Part shown: one piece after another, positions 24,998 to 34,327 of the stretch
How the letters are laid out: every line of letters starts with the position of its first letter
Position numbering within the stretch: position 1 is the first letter of the stretch
The notes under the pieces: model-generated
Databases searched by the model: none
Seen by the model: the letters and a program-made list of their open reading frames with translations, nothing else
Told to the model about the DNA's origin: nothing
Made by a program: the position numbers and the translations under genes
Assembly: GCA_039964455.1 (NCBI GenBank)
Contig: JBDVXK010000016.1
Coordinates: forward strand, 124,001 to 188,000
Length of the DNA stretch: 64,000 nt
Direction: 5' to 3'
DNA from: CALJFL01 sp039964455
Lineage (GTDB): Bacteria > Pseudomonadota > Gammaproteobacteria > Pseudomonadales > Halieaceae

Positions 24998-26309
24998 CAG
25001 CTTGTTTCTCCATAATTTCTACCGCGCTTAGCAGCCACTTCGGTGCGTCTTCTTCGGCGCCAACACCACCGTAACTGAGCAGGCCTTCCTCTTTCAGTTC
25101 GCCACTGCGTATGCGCTGGCACACATCATCAAGGTCATCCACAAAGCGTTGCAGGTCGACTTCTTCCATCACATCAATGGTCAGGTGTATTGCCGGTGGG
25201 TTGTTAACGCCCAGTAGGCGCCAGCCTTTTTCTTCCATGCCACCTACGACCAGTTGGATGTTGAATCCGTCGGAGGCAATCATCATCAGCGGCCCCTGGG
25301 TCGGCCAGGTGCGCAGCCCCTCTATGCGTTCACAGGCGTCGCTGATTGTGCTTTTAACATGTAGCAGATTGCGGGCGTTTTCAAGATAACCCTCACGGCC
25401 CCAGTGATGCATCAGCGCCCAGATGCCGGCCACCGGCCCCATTGGCCTGCTACCGATAAAGCTTTGCGACAGATACAACCCACAGGCCCATTCGGTAATT
25501 GGCATGTAGTGATAAGCCTGTTCTTCCTGCGAGCGCCACAACACGGTGCTACAGGGTTTGGGCGCGTAACCGTATTTATGCAAGTCGGCGGACATGGATC
25601 GCACGCCGGGTACTGAAAGATCGTAGGGCGGAATTTCTTCACCCAGCTCACGCATGAACGGCAATATATAGGCGCCCACACAGGCGTCAACGTGCAGCCA
25701 CAGGTCGTGTTCAATGGCCAGTGCGCCCATCTCGGTGATGGGGTCTACGTGGCCGTAGGGCCAGTTCGGTGCCGAGGCCACAATGCCGATGGTGTTCGGG
25801 CCTATGGCGGCTGCCAGCGCATCAACGTCCGCTGTCAGGTCGGGCTTCTGCTCTACCGTGACTACCTTCAGGTCAAGATAGCGCGCTGTTTTGTGCACCG
25901 TGGAATGGGTGGAGTAGGGCGCCACGATTTCCGGTTCGGTTATCTCCGGCTTATGTTTGCGGGCCCAGGCGCGCATGGCGTGCAAGCCACAAAAATTACT
26001 CTCGGTGCCGCCAGAGGTGAGGTTGGCGCGCCCCTGTTCGCCGCCGCCGGCCAGGTCGATGCAAATATCCAGCACATCGTTTTCCATCTGTGCGGCAGCA
26101 GGTTCCTGGAAAGTGAACAAGCCGTTCCAACCCAGAAACTCCATAAAGGATTCGTACACCAGCTTGCCCATCTCATCGCGGCCCTGAAAGGCTGTGCTGC
26201 TGAGTTTGCCGCGTTCGCTGGGTGTCATGGCGGCCCGTAATTCGCGTACCTTGGCGAGTACGGTGTCGCTGCTTTGGCCGCTGTCGGGCAGTTTGTGAAA
26301 GTCGCTCAC
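24990..26309 (-). CDS. group II PLP-dependent decarboxylase / sphinganine-1-phosphate lyase-like enzyme
   Basis: About 439 residues from a GTG at 26309 that has GGGAGC upstream; an ATG further up (26363) would add 18 poorly conserved residues. The PLP lysine is in DLHKYGYAPKP (about 245), the cofactor-binding Asp in LWLHVDAC (about 208) and the ring-stacking His in THSTVHK (about 135). Overall organisation resembles glutamate decarboxylase and sphingosine-1-phosphate lyase relatives. It would cleave an amino acid or an amino-alcohol phosphate. It is first in the operon with an SDR and a ureohydrolase, and divergent from a LuxR regulator. Confidence 0.86.
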   Translation of the reverse strand: MSDFHKLPDSGQSSDTVLAKVRELRAAMTPSERGKLSSTAFQGRDEMGKLVYESFMEFLGWNGLFTFQEPAAAQMENDVLDICIDLAGGGEQGRANLTSGGTESNFCGLHAMRAWARKHKPEITEPEIVAPYSTHSTVHKTARYLDLKVVTVEQKPDLTADVDALAAAIGPNTIGIVASAPNWPYGHVDPITEMGALAIEHDLWLHVDACVGAYILPFMRELGEEIPPYDLSVPGVRSMSADLHKYGYAPKPCSTVLWRSQEEQAYHYMPITEWACGLYLSQSFIGSRPMGPVAGIWALMHHWGREGYLENARNLLHVKSTISDACERIEGLRTWPTQGPLMMIASDGFNIQLVVGGMEEKGWRLLGVNNPPAIHLTIDVMEEVDLQRFVDDLDDVCQRIRSGELKEEGLLSYGGVGAEEDAPKWLLSAVEIMEKQAGG

Positions 26310-26360
26310 GGGTTGCTCCCTTGAAGGTTTTTGGGGAACCGAATCATTTACCCCATGATG

Positions 26361-26375
26361 CAATATAGCCTATTG
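26361..26375. promoter_or_regulatory. small palindrome between divergent decarboxylase and LuxR genes
   Basis: CAATA and TATTG are separated by 5 bp (26361-26375) in the 95-bp divergent intergenic region. A LuxR-type dimer could bind here, but a site this short could be chance. Confidence 0.3.
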
Positions 26376-26404
26376 AGCCGGTCGATTGACGGCCATCACC
26401 CCGA

Positions 26405-27280
26405 GTGGGTACAGTGCGATCTCACTTATGCGAGGTATTCCCGTTGTCCCAGGCGGAACTTGCCAGTGCCCAATGGCAGGGCCTGCTGGCAAACATGATT
26501 AACAGTCTTGCCCAGGAGGAGTTTTATGAAAACTTCTCTCGCGGGTGCGAGTACCTCAGCGGTTATGACAGCGCCTTGATCGTGTGGCTAAGCAGCGAGC
26601 ATCGTCCGGTGCACCTCTATGACGACGTGCCAGAAGCATTTTCCAAACAGACCCTACCGCCCTGGTTCGAGGGCGCCTATCTTCTGGATCCTTTTTACCA
26701 ACTGTTTGTTGATAACGCGCCCGACGGTGTTTATCCGCTTGCCGATATAGCGCCCGATTTCTTTTTTGAAACCGAGTACGCCCACAATTTTTACGCCAAC
26801 ACCGGCCTGAAGGATGAATGCGGGCTTTTGGTTAACCTGGATAAAGATCACGCGATTCTGGTGTCGCTGGGCCGCCGCGATGAAGGTGAGGTGTCGGCTG
26901 CCGACATTGAGACGCTCAAGCTGACACTGCCTGTGTTGGCTACGCTGTGTCGCAAGCAACAGTCGGCGGGCGAGGGTGAGATTACGTTTTCAGCGCCGCT
27001 GAACAAGGCCTTCCGCAATTTTGGTCGTGATCACCTGAGCAAGCGTGAGTGCGAAGTGATTCAGTTGATTTTGAAGGGGCACTCCAATAAGGGCATCGCG
27101 CAGCTATTGGATATCAGCGTCGACACCGTCAAGGTGTTTAACAAGCGCTTTCACACCAAGTTGAATATCTCGTCGCAGGCAGAGTTGTTCTCGCTATTCT
27201 TTGAGGCGATCTCGCTGGTGCCCTTCGATGCAGACATCGATCCGCTAACGCATTACCTCGAAATCACCCAGCGACGTTAA
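26405..27280 (+). CDS. LuxR-family transcriptional regulator
   Basis: A 291-residue regulator with a C-terminal GerE/LuxR helix-turn-helix (about 217-275: LSKRECEVIQLILKGHSNKG, then ISVDTVKVFNKRFHTKL). The N-terminal domain is about 190 residues, does not look like an acyl-homoserine-lactone domain, and may sense a small molecule. There is no receiver domain. A GTG start is given; a TTG or ATG slightly downstream is possible. It is divergent from the decarboxylase operon, which it probably controls. Confidence 0.85.
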   Translation: MGTVRSHLCEVFPLSQAELASAQWQGLLANMINSLAQEEFYENFSRGCEYLSGYDSALIVWLSSEHRPVHLYDDVPEAFSKQTLPPWFEGAYLLDPFYQLFVDNAPDGVYPLADIAPDFFFETEYAHNFYANTGLKDECGLLVNLDKDHAILVSLGRRDEGEVSAADIETLKLTLPVLATLCRKQQSAGEGEITFSAPLNKAFRNFGRDHLSKRECEVIQLILKGHSNKGIAQLLDISVDTVKVFNKRFHTKLNISSQAELFSLFFEAISLVPFDADIDPLTHYLEITQRR

Positions 27281-27297
27281 ACGATTAACGAAAGGCG

Positions 27298-28479
27298 CTA
27301 GGCCTTGCTGCTTTTCTGCTTGCCGCCAACGTAGGCGAGGGCGGCGAACAGGGCGGCGGCGCTCATGGCTACAGCAGTGGCGATGATCACTGGCTGGGCA
27401 GTGTTTTCAGTGAACAGGAAGCCAGCGATGCCAGGGCCAGTCATTGCGCCCAGGCCAACCGCCGGTACGCTCAGCACCGTGTGGCGTCCGTCGTGATCCA
27501 GCTCGGCAACCTCCGCCACTATCAATGGCAACCCCGCACCAAATCCAATCGAGAACAGGCAGCAGCCGGTGGCAAACAGCGTAAAGTCACCCGGTATGTT
27601 CAGGATCACCAGTGACGCAAAGATCGAGGCCACTGAAAAAAGGAAAGGATAAAAGTTACCGAACAAGCGGCCGATGGCGGCCACAGCAAGCGAACCCGAA
27701 GTTGCGAATATGAGGGTCAATGCCAGTAGTGTGCCTATGGCCTCGGCGTCAAAGCCATAGGCATTGCCCAGCCGTTCCATAAAAGCCCACACCGCTGAGG
27801 TGCCAGTGAAGAAGGCCAGTGTGGCCAGCAGCGCAAACCAGATAGCGGTATTGGCGCCATTGCTGGCAGCGCCGGCCACCGGCTCGGCCGAAGGTGGTGT
27901 GACCTTGCGGCCCGCGCGCGGCAGGATGAGTAGCACGGGGCTCAGCACGGCAAGGGTAATCAGAATCCCCCAGATCATTCCATCAAAACCGTATTGTGCT
28001 ACCAGTGTGCCGGGCAAAATCACCAGTAGCACAGCGCCCAAGCCAGCCTCCGCGGCAATTTTCAGGCCGTACCAGCGCGCGGGGTTATCCGTGTCGCTGA
28101 TGATTGTTGTACCAACGCCATACACCACGGCAAACGCACCGCCAGCCAGTGTAGTCAAACCCAGTAGCAGGACATAACTGTCAGTCAGGGTGCTGGCGTA
28201 AAGGCAGGCGCCACCCAGCGGCAGTGCCAGGCAGGTGATCAGCCGCCAGCTCAGGGCACGAATCCAATAGAACGCCGACAAGGTGACCAGGTTGTAGCCG
28301 ATAAAAAACGCCGTGCTGATCAAACCCAGCTGGCTGTTGGATAGCGCCTTGCTGTCTTGCGCAGTGCCCAGGTAAAGCGGCAGCACATTGTAAAAAATCG
28401 CGCCCAGTGCCGAGATCACAATGGCCGCAACAATCGCGTTGCGGGTGGTCGCTGTTTCGGTGTGCTGCGCTTCGCTCAT
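27298..28479 (-). CDS. MFS transporter
   Basis: A 393-residue, 12-segment membrane protein of the major facilitator type, with a short polar N-terminus (MSEAQHTETATTRN). The ATG at 28479 is preferred over an extension to 28521 that would run into the terminator region. It lies downstream of the TonB-dependent receptor on the same strand, separated by an intrinsic terminator. It is convergent with luxR and ends 17 bp from it. It probably moves the pathway substrate or product across the inner membrane. Confidence 0.84.
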   Translation of the reverse strand: MSEAQHTETATTRNAIVAAIVISALGAIFYNVLPLYLGTAQDSKALSNSQLGLISTAFFIGYNLVTLSAFYWIRALSWRLITCLALPLGGACLYASTLTDSYVLLLGLTTLAGGAFAVVYGVGTTIISDTDNPARWYGLKIAAEAGLGAVLLVILPGTLVAQYGFDGMIWGILITLAVLSPVLLILPRAGRKVTPPSAEPVAGAASNGANTAIWFALLATLAFFTGTSAVWAFMERLGNAYGFDAEAIGTLLALTLIFATSGSLAVAAIGRLFGNFYPFLFSVASIFASLVILNIPGDFTLFATGCCLFSIGFGAGLPLIVAEVAELDHDGRHTVLSVPAVGLGAMTGPGIAGFLFTENTAQPVIIATAVAMSAAALFAALAYVGGKQKSSKA

Positions 28480-28527
28480 TACTTTTTTTATTCCCGGCCG
28501 TGATGGCTTAGTGTGCCACAAATAAAA

Positions 28528-28556
28528 AAGCCGCCATCCACAGGACGGCGGCTTTC
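28528..28556 (-). terminator. intrinsic terminator after the TonB-dependent receptor
   Basis: AAAGCCGCC (28528-28536) and GGCGGCTTT (28547-28555) form a perfect 9-bp GC-rich stem. On the minus strand it is followed by a T run. It separates the receptor gene from the MFS gene downstream. Confidence 0.82.
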
Positions 28557-28572
28557 TCTTTCAACAGCGCGC

Positions 28573-30813
28573 CTAAAACGAGTAGTTCAGGGTGACGCCA
28601 TAGGTGCGAGGGTTGCCTTGCAGTGCTACAACCTGACCCACGATATCGGACGCGAAGCGCTCCTGCTCGTATTCCTCGTCGGTAATGTTGCGTCCCCAAA
28701 CGGCTACTTCCCATGTTCCGTCAGACGTTAGCAGCGAACCACGCAGATTCAGTACACCGTAGGAGTCCGTCACCAGCCAGGGGTTGTTGGAGGATTCACG
28801 GTAAGCCTCATCGGAGTACTTGCCATCAGCTTGCAACGCCATGGCGAGGGTGTCGCCCAGAGGGAACTCGTAGCGCAGCGTGTAGGTGAACTGCATCTCG
28901 GGTGAGTTGGGCAGTTCGTTGCCGTCAAAACCTGGAACCCTGCTGCTCACCTCGGTGTCCAGGTAGCTGGCGCCTAGGCGAATATCGAGACCATCCGTTG
29001 GTGATGCCAGCAACTCGATCTCGGCCCCGTAGATATCGGCCTCTTCGAGGTTGGTCAGACGGAAGCCAATAGCCGAGGGTACAAAGGTCTGGATGTCTTC
29101 ATACTCGTAGAAGAACACCGCCGCGTTAAGCTGCACGCGTCCGTCGGCGTGGGTAGACTTTGAGCCAAGCTCATACGCCGTGACTTCTTCTGAGTCGAAA
29201 GGCAGCAGTTCGAAGTTGTCGAAGGTAAAGTCACCGAAGAAACCGCCAGACTTGAAGCCGGTGGTAACAGAACCATAAGTCAGCCAGTCGTCTGTCGGCC
29301 TGAACTCCAATGCCACGCGGTAGGAGACGTTATCGTCTTCAATGCTGTCATCGGTGAAGGTGAAAGGAATGGTAATGCCATTTGGCAGCCCCAGCTCCGC
29401 GCCTACGAAAGCGTCAAAGGCGGCAGAGTCGGCGATAGTTCCGTCTGTACCACCTACAAAGTCGGTCTCTTCATCCGAGTAGCGAATGCCGGTGGTCAGC
29501 ATCCAGCGGTCACCCAGGTCCCAGTCGACGCTGGCGAACAGTGCGTAGGCATCAGTTTCCTGATCGTTATTCCAGAACACTGGATTAACGCCAGCCAGCA
29601 GGCCGAGGATATCCGCGGAGTTTGCCACGTTGTCAGACTCGAAAGTGTCGTTCCAATACAGCCCGCCTACCATCCAGCGAATGTCTTCACCGCCAGCCAG
29701 GCGTAACTCCTGCGAGAACTGCTCCATTTCTTCTTCATGTATTACTGCGAACGCTTCCAGCGGCGATGACCAGATGTTCTCGCCAAAGTCCCTGTCCTGC
29801 TGCACCCAACCGGTGATCGAGGTGAGTGACATACCGCCAAAGTCGTAACCGACTTTCAGGTTCAGTGAGCTTACGTCAGATTCGATGCGCATCTCATCCA
29901 CCCGTGAATTCTGGAAATCATGGGTGAACGGGTCGCCATCACGGTCGGACACATCAAGGCCCAGTGTGTTGACGCAATTGGCGAAGTTGCCCTGACAGGG
30001 GGTTACAAACACTTCGTCAGGTGAGTTCCAGAAACCGCCCAGTGAAGTGAACGGGCTGTTGACGATGTCCTGGTCCAGGTAGCTGGCCGACAGGTTCCAG
30101 GTCAACTGGTCGTGATCACCCGCCAGCTGCGCGCGGATGGCGCTGGTGTCAGAGTCGCCAAAGTCGTCTTTGCCGCCGCTGTCTTTGAAATATTCGTGAT
30201 AGCTCTCGCCCTGTGAATCCCACAGCACGCTGATTCGGCCAGACAGGCTGTCGGTCAGCCCGCCGCTGACGGCACCTTCGAACTTGGCCGTGTCGTAATC
30301 GCCCAGGGTCAGCGAGCCGAAGCCTTCAAGGTCTTGTGTGGGTTTGGCGCTGATAATGTTCAGTGCACCACCAGTGGCGTTCCGGCCGTAGAGTGTGCCC
30401 TGAGGTCCCTTAAGTACCTCAATGCGGCCCACGTCCAGCATAGACAGATTGATCATGGCAGGGGAGGCCAGGAATACCTCGTCCAGGTAGACACCAACCG
30501 ACGGGTTGTTGTTGGCGTTGAAGTTGTTCATGCCAATACCGCGCACGGTGATGGCAGGGTTGGCGTCGGCCAGGCCGGCGCCCTTGATGTCCACGTTGGT
30601 GGCCAGCATGGCCACGTCGCGGGTGTCTTCAACACCCATGGTGCGAGCGACTTCTCCGCTGACGGCAGTGACAGACAGGGCTACATCAGTGATGGCCTGC
30701 TCACGTTTCTGAGCGGTAACGATTACCTCTTCGATAATCGAGTCAGCATAAGTACTGCTGGCTGCGGTTGTTACGGCGAGACTGATAGCGGCGGCGAGTG
30801 TGGTTTTACGCAT
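28573..30813 (-). CDS. TonB-dependent outer-membrane receptor
   Basis: A 746-residue receptor with a signal peptide (about 1-23, ending TYA-D), a TonB box (EEVIVTAQKR, 28-37), a plug domain (ITVRGIGMN, VYLDEVF, RIEVLKGPQGTLYGRNATGG) and a 22-strand barrel ending in the aromatic Phe (NYSF). The plug style is that of Sphingomonad/Halieaceae receptors for organic compounds rather than classical siderophore receptors, so uptake of the cluster's substrate is likely; the ligand itself cannot be read. Its promoter carries the tandem half-site element shared with the MDR gene at 34423. Confidence 0.93.
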   Translation of the reverse strand: MRKTTLAAAISLAVTTAASSTYADSIIEEVIVTAQKREQAITDVALSVTAVSGEVARTMGVEDTRDVAMLATNVDIKGAGLADANPAITVRGIGMNNFNANNNPSVGVYLDEVFLASPAMINLSMLDVGRIEVLKGPQGTLYGRNATGGALNIISAKPTQDLEGFGSLTLGDYDTAKFEGAVSGGLTDSLSGRISVLWDSQGESYHEYFKDSGGKDDFGDSDTSAIRAQLAGDHDQLTWNLSASYLDQDIVNSPFTSLGGFWNSPDEVFVTPCQGNFANCVNTLGLDVSDRDGDPFTHDFQNSRVDEMRIESDVSSLNLKVGYDFGGMSLTSITGWVQQDRDFGENIWSSPLEAFAVIHEEEMEQFSQELRLAGGEDIRWMVGGLYWNDTFESDNVANSADILGLLAGVNPVFWNNDQETDAYALFASVDWDLGDRWMLTTGIRYSDEETDFVGGTDGTIADSAAFDAFVGAELGLPNGITIPFTFTDDSIEDDNVSYRVALEFRPTDDWLTYGSVTTGFKSGGFFGDFTFDNFELLPFDSEEVTAYELGSKSTHADGRVQLNAAVFFYEYEDIQTFVPSAIGFRLTNLEEADIYGAEIELLASPTDGLDIRLGASYLDTEVSSRVPGFDGNELPNSPEMQFTYTLRYEFPLGDTLAMALQADGKYSDEAYRESSNNPWLVTDSYGVLNLRGSLLTSDGTWEVAVWGRNITDEEYEQERFASDIVGQVVALQGNPRTYGVTLNYSF

Positions 30814-30927
30814 GATTTTCCCCTGATAGCTTTATGGCTTTATTAATGGGTGATGAAAACACACATGTGGGTGGTTCGGCTTTACCCACATTTAGTGACG
30901 TAGTGTAGGGCGAATCTGAGGCACGGC

Positions 30928-30959
30928 TAATGATATTTCTGACCCTATAAATTACATTT
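30928..30959 (-). promoter_or_regulatory. AraC-type tandem operator upstream of the TonB receptor
   Basis: On the minus strand half-site AAATGTAATT is followed exactly 21 bp later by AAATATCATT, inside CAGAAATATCATTA (30928-30941). The 32-bp block matches 26 of 32 positions with 34328-34359, including 14 identical bases at the proximal half-site. Two direct half-sites two helical turns apart are typical of AraC-family binding. It overlaps the end of the araC-like gene. Confidence 0.75.
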
Positions 30960-32013
30960 GTGAGACATTGGCTTGCATCTCCGTCCGAAAATGGTCCGGC
31001 GCATTGCCGCAATGCAGCTTGAAGGCCCGGCTAAACGGCGCGGGGGTGGCATAGTCCAGCAGGTAGGCAATTTCCTGCACCGACAATGTGGTGTCGCGCA
31101 GGTAACGCTGGGCCAGCTCCATGCGAATCTCCAGAACCAGCTTTTTGTAGGTGGTGCCAGCCCGATACAGGCGCTTGCGCAACTGCCCGGGCGACATACG
31201 CAACTGCACCGCGGCCTCTTCCAGCCTGGGCATGTGCCGGCCGGAGCGGGTGAGCAGAAGTCGCCTTACTATTTGAGCCGTATCGGAGTTGCTGTCGCCT
31301 GGCCCCAACACGCGTTCGCACATGCCGGCATACACCTGCGACAGTGCGCCGCTGCCGTGATACACCGGGTGCTTCAGCCAGGCGCTGGGGAAGGTGAACT
31401 CGGAGATGGGGCGGTCGAAGTGGCAGTTGGGCCCGAAGAGCTCATAGTAGGTGTCGGCGTAATCTGGTTGAGCGTGGGCAAGGCTCAGGGTAATGCTGCC
31501 TTTGTCGGCATCGGGGCCCAGCAACAATTGCAGGGCGCGCCAGTTGCCGCTGAAGCTGTCCTCAATAATATTTTGCAGGTCATCGGCGTAGCCGGGTAAG
31601 GGCACCGGGATGATGCGGGCGATATCGCCCTCAACTTCCAGCGTGTCCTGATAACGGTCGGAGGCCAGGCTGTGATACTGGAACATCACGTTTAATGCAC
31701 TGCCCACCGAGCCACTGTTAATGGCCGCGTAGCCCACCAAGCCCAGGTCGGTAATTTCAGCGCGCGAAAACAGGTGCAGGGTGATGTCCGGTACGCTTTG
31801 GCGAATTTTTAGCAGGGTGGCGTCAAGGTGTGTCTGGCTGAGTATCTGTGGATTATCCAGGGCGTTGGCGGGCAGGCCGGCGTGGCGCAGCCCCGCGGCG
31901 TAGTGCTGCTGCAGTTCACCGGGCAAGCATTCCTGCAAGCGGTGTAGCCAGTTCGCCACAATGGCGCTCTTTTCTGCCTCGCGGCCAAAGTCTGAATTCA
32001 GGGCAGTGTTCAT
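30952..32013 (-). CDS. AraC-family transcriptional regulator
   Basis: A 353-residue regulator. The N-terminal 230 residues fit the Arabinose_bd-like sensor domain of OruR/ArgR-type AraC proteins. The C-terminal double helix-turn-helix is visible in LSVQEIAYLLDYATPAPFSRAFK (about 314-336). It lies in a minus-strand series (VOC, VOC, SDR, araC, then TonB receptor), 15 bp from the SDR. It is the best candidate for binding the tandem operators at 30928 and 34328. A second AraC protein of the same type is at 36333. Confidence 0.9.
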   Translation of the reverse strand: MNTALNSDFGREAEKSAIVANWLHRLQECLPGELQQHYAAGLRHAGLPANALDNPQILSQTHLDATLLKIRQSVPDITLHLFSRAEITDLGLVGYAAINSGSVGSALNVMFQYHSLASDRYQDTLEVEGDIARIIPVPLPGYADDLQNIIEDSFSGNWRALQLLLGPDADKGSITLSLAHAQPDYADTYYELFGPNCHFDRPISEFTFPSAWLKHPVYHGSGALSQVYAGMCERVLGPGDSNSDTAQIVRRLLLTRSGRHMPRLEEAAVQLRMSPGQLRKRLYRAGTTYKKLVLEIRMELAQRYLRDTTLSVQEIAYLLDYATPAPFSRAFKLHCGNAPDHFRTEMQANVSQM

Positions 32014-32028
32014 GCGCAGATGACTGCG

Positions 32029-32796
32029 TTAACTCGGCGCATGTCCCGCACCGGTCACCATTTCCAGTAAGTTGGTGGTAGGGCCGCAGCCCCAGCCACC
32101 ATCTACTTTCAGTGCCTGGCCGGTCATGTAGCGGCTGGCGTCTGAGGCCAGGAACAGGAATACGCCGCTGATGTCATCCACGTCGGCAACCCGGCCCAGC
32201 GCGGTAAATGCTTCGCAGATCTTGCGGCCTTCCTCGCCGCTGCCCATGGCGGTATCGGTATAGCCCGGGCACACACAGTTGACGCGAATATTGCGGTGAC
32301 CCAGTTCCAGCGCCGACATTTCAGCTAGGCTGATAATGGCGCGCTTGCTGGCAGAGTAGGCCGCACCGCCAGGCAAGTTGATGAATGCCGCCATAGACGA
32401 AGTGCAGATGATCGAGCCACCATCGGACATTACCGTCGGCGCATACTTCATTCCGTACAGCACGCCCCAGTAGTTGATGCGGGTAACGCGCTCCAGCAGT
32501 GCCTGGTCCAGTTCGCCAATCTCCGGCCCCACGTCACCGATGCCGGCGTTGAGTACCACGATGTCCAGCTTGCCCAGCGCTTTTTCAGCGTCAGCCAGCG
32601 ATTGCTGCACGCTGCTTTCATCAGCCACATCGCATTGCAGGGGTATGGCGCCGATTTCTGCTGCCACAGCTGTTGGGTCGTTGATGTCGGCGATGGCAAC
32701 CTGTGCGCCATTGGCGATCATCAACTCAGCCACGGCGAGGCCTATGCCACCAGAGCCGCCGGTGATGTAGGCTTTTTTGTTGTTGAGGTTGAACAT
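32029..32796 (-). CDS. SDR-family oxidoreductase
   Basis: A 255-residue classical SDR with TGGSGGIG (12-19), NAGIGD (about 86) and catalytic YSASK (about 148-152), and IADI after beta-2, which suggests NAD(H). It follows the smaller VOC gene with a 1-bp gap and precedes the AraC gene. It is the third SDR of the cluster and closely resembles those at 21286 and 35547 in length and motif style. Confidence 0.9.
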   Translation of the reverse strand: MFNLNNKKAYITGGSGGIGLAVAELMIANGAQVAIADINDPTAVAAEIGAIPLQCDVADESSVQQSLADAEKALGKLDIVVLNAGIGDVGPEIGELDQALLERVTRINYWGVLYGMKYAPTVMSDGGSIICTSSMAAFINLPGGAAYSASKRAIISLAEMSALELGHRNIRVNCVCPGYTDTAMGSGEEGRKICEAFTALGRVADVDDISGVFLFLASDASRYMTGQALKVDGGWGCGPTTNLLEMVTGAGHAPS

Positions 32797-32797
32797 G

Positions 32798-33289
32798 TCA
32801 GTCTCCGGTATTCAGTGCCGAGATGCCGGGCAGTCGGGTGGGGTTTTCTTCCGGCGTGGGTATTTCGCATAACTCGATAATGTTGCCGCAGGGGTCGCGC
32901 AGGTACACGGCGTTTAGCCCGGTCTCCCGCGCGGGCGGTGTGCCCAGTTCGGTAGCGCCTAACCCGAGGCAGCGTTCGAATTCGGCGCGACAGTCGTCAA
33001 CGTAAAAGGCGAGATGGCGGATGCCGGTGTCATGCGGGCCAAGAGCGGCAGGGTCTGGGGCGTTTGACTCGGGCGCGGTGTATTCAAACAATTCCAGGTA
33101 ACAGTTGTGCCCGGCCATCATGTAGGTTTTGGCGGCGGAGTTGGAAGACCCAATGGCCTGGTCCACCACCGGATTGTCCTGCCATTGTTCTTCGCTTAAT
33201 ACCGAGAAGCCAAAGGCCTCTTCGTAAAACACTCTTGCCCGTTCGATATCACGAACCACCAGACCCGCATGGGCGAAGGCAAGAATCAT
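32798..33289 (-). CDS. VOC-family (glyoxalase/dioxygenase-like) protein
   Basis: A 163-residue single-module vicinal-oxygen-chelate protein: HAGLVVRDIERARVFYEEAF at the start, GIRHLAFYVDD in the middle and YLRDPCGNIIELCE near the end. Metal-ligand candidates are His7, His about 97 and Glu about 146. The family includes glyoxalases, epimerases and extradiol dioxygenases, so the reaction is open. It is 7 bp downstream of a larger VOC gene. Confidence 0.85.
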   Translation of the reverse strand: MILAFAHAGLVVRDIERARVFYEEAFGFSVLSEEQWQDNPVVDQAIGSSNSAAKTYMMAGHNCYLELFEYTAPESNAPDPAALGPHDTGIRHLAFYVDDCRAEFERCLGLGATELGTPPARETGLNAVYLRDPCGNIIELCEIPTPEENPTRLPGISALNTGD

Positions 33290-33296
33290 TTGGCGC

Positions 33297-34208
33297 TCAC
33301 GCGGCCTCTGCCTGCGTTACCGCCGGCGCATAGTGTTCAGTGAGCATGATGCCGTTGCCGCCACAGGGCTCACGTAAATGCGCTGTGAGCAGGCCAGTGA
33401 GCGGATCCACCGCGGGTTCCTGAAGTGCTTCCATGCCGGCCCACAGTGCATCTTCCCAGGCCCGCATAACATCCTTGGCCTGGTAGATAATCGATGAAAT
33501 ATACGGCCCGTGCTTGGCCATATGTTCTTTCTCAAAGTCATGGCGGGCGCTTTGCAATATGAACAGGCTGCGACGCTCCACCGGGTCGTAGTCCTTGTCG
33601 ACCATTACCACCATGCCCTGGTCGCCATCGCGGAATTCTTCCAGCACACGCATGTCCATAATCTGCTGGTACCACTGCACCATGGCGTCCAGGTCCTGGC
33701 ACACCTCGGCATTGCCAACAACTTCCAGGCCGCACTCACCGGAGGGCGCATGGGTGAACTCCTGCACCCTGAAGGTCTCGTCGGTGTATTCCATGATCTC
33801 TATCCAGCGACCCTCGGGGTCGTGCACCACGAAGCCGTCGTAGGTGGGGAATTTTTCGAAGGGCATCACCTCGGTGGCGCCGTTGGCCAGCAGCTGGTCC
33901 ATGGAGGCCCGGGCGTCGCTGGTGAGCCAGCAGATGTGGTTGTAGCCATGGCCGTGGTCACGCCACCAGTTGCGCTCGTACTCGAACTGGAAGGGTGGGG
34001 CTTCAATCTGGATCTGGTAAGCGCGACCGCCGCAGCCAAGGAAGGTGTAGTCGGAATGCCCCTCGCCGGTAACGTGGAAAACCGCCCCGGAAAAATAATT
34101 GGTGATGCCGTGGTGCCAGCGCAGATAGGGGAACATATTGTCCCGCGGCTTATCGTCGTAAATGCACAGGTGATGTAGGGTGTAATCCAGTTGCCGGGCG
34201 TCTTTCAT
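33297..34208 (-). CDS. two-module VOC-family protein
   Basis: A 303-residue protein with two VOC modules: the first runs from LHHLCIYDD to RWIEIMEYTD (about 10-150), the second from GLEVVGNAEV to GNGIMLTEHY. This size and doubling resemble extradiol ring-cleavage dioxygenases, but I cannot confirm the full metal triad. The ATG at 34208 (MKDARQLDY) is preferred over 34289, whose 27 extra residues would cover the shared operator region's edge and look non-coding. It is the first gene of the minus-strand operon, divergent from the MDR at 34423. Confidence 0.78.
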   Translation of the reverse strand: MKDARQLDYTLHHLCIYDDKPRDNMFPYLRWHHGITNYFSGAVFHVTGEGHSDYTFLGCGGRAYQIQIEAPPFQFEYERNWWRDHGHGYNHICWLTSDARASMDQLLANGATEVMPFEKFPTYDGFVVHDPEGRWIEIMEYTDETFRVQEFTHAPSGECGLEVVGNAEVCQDLDAMVQWYQQIMDMRVLEEFRDGDQGMVVMVDKDYDPVERRSLFILQSARHDFEKEHMAKHGPYISSIIYQAKDVMRAWEDALWAGMEALQEPAVDPLTGLLTAHLREPCGGNGIMLTEHYAPAVTQAEAA

Positions 34209-34327
34209 GGGTAGACCTTTATCGTTTTCCGCAAGTGATGCCCGGATAATAGAAGCTCCCCTTGAGCCTGCAATGGCCTTTACGGACATTTGCAGCGGCA
34301 GTGGCGTCCCGGGGTCGCCCTGAGCAT

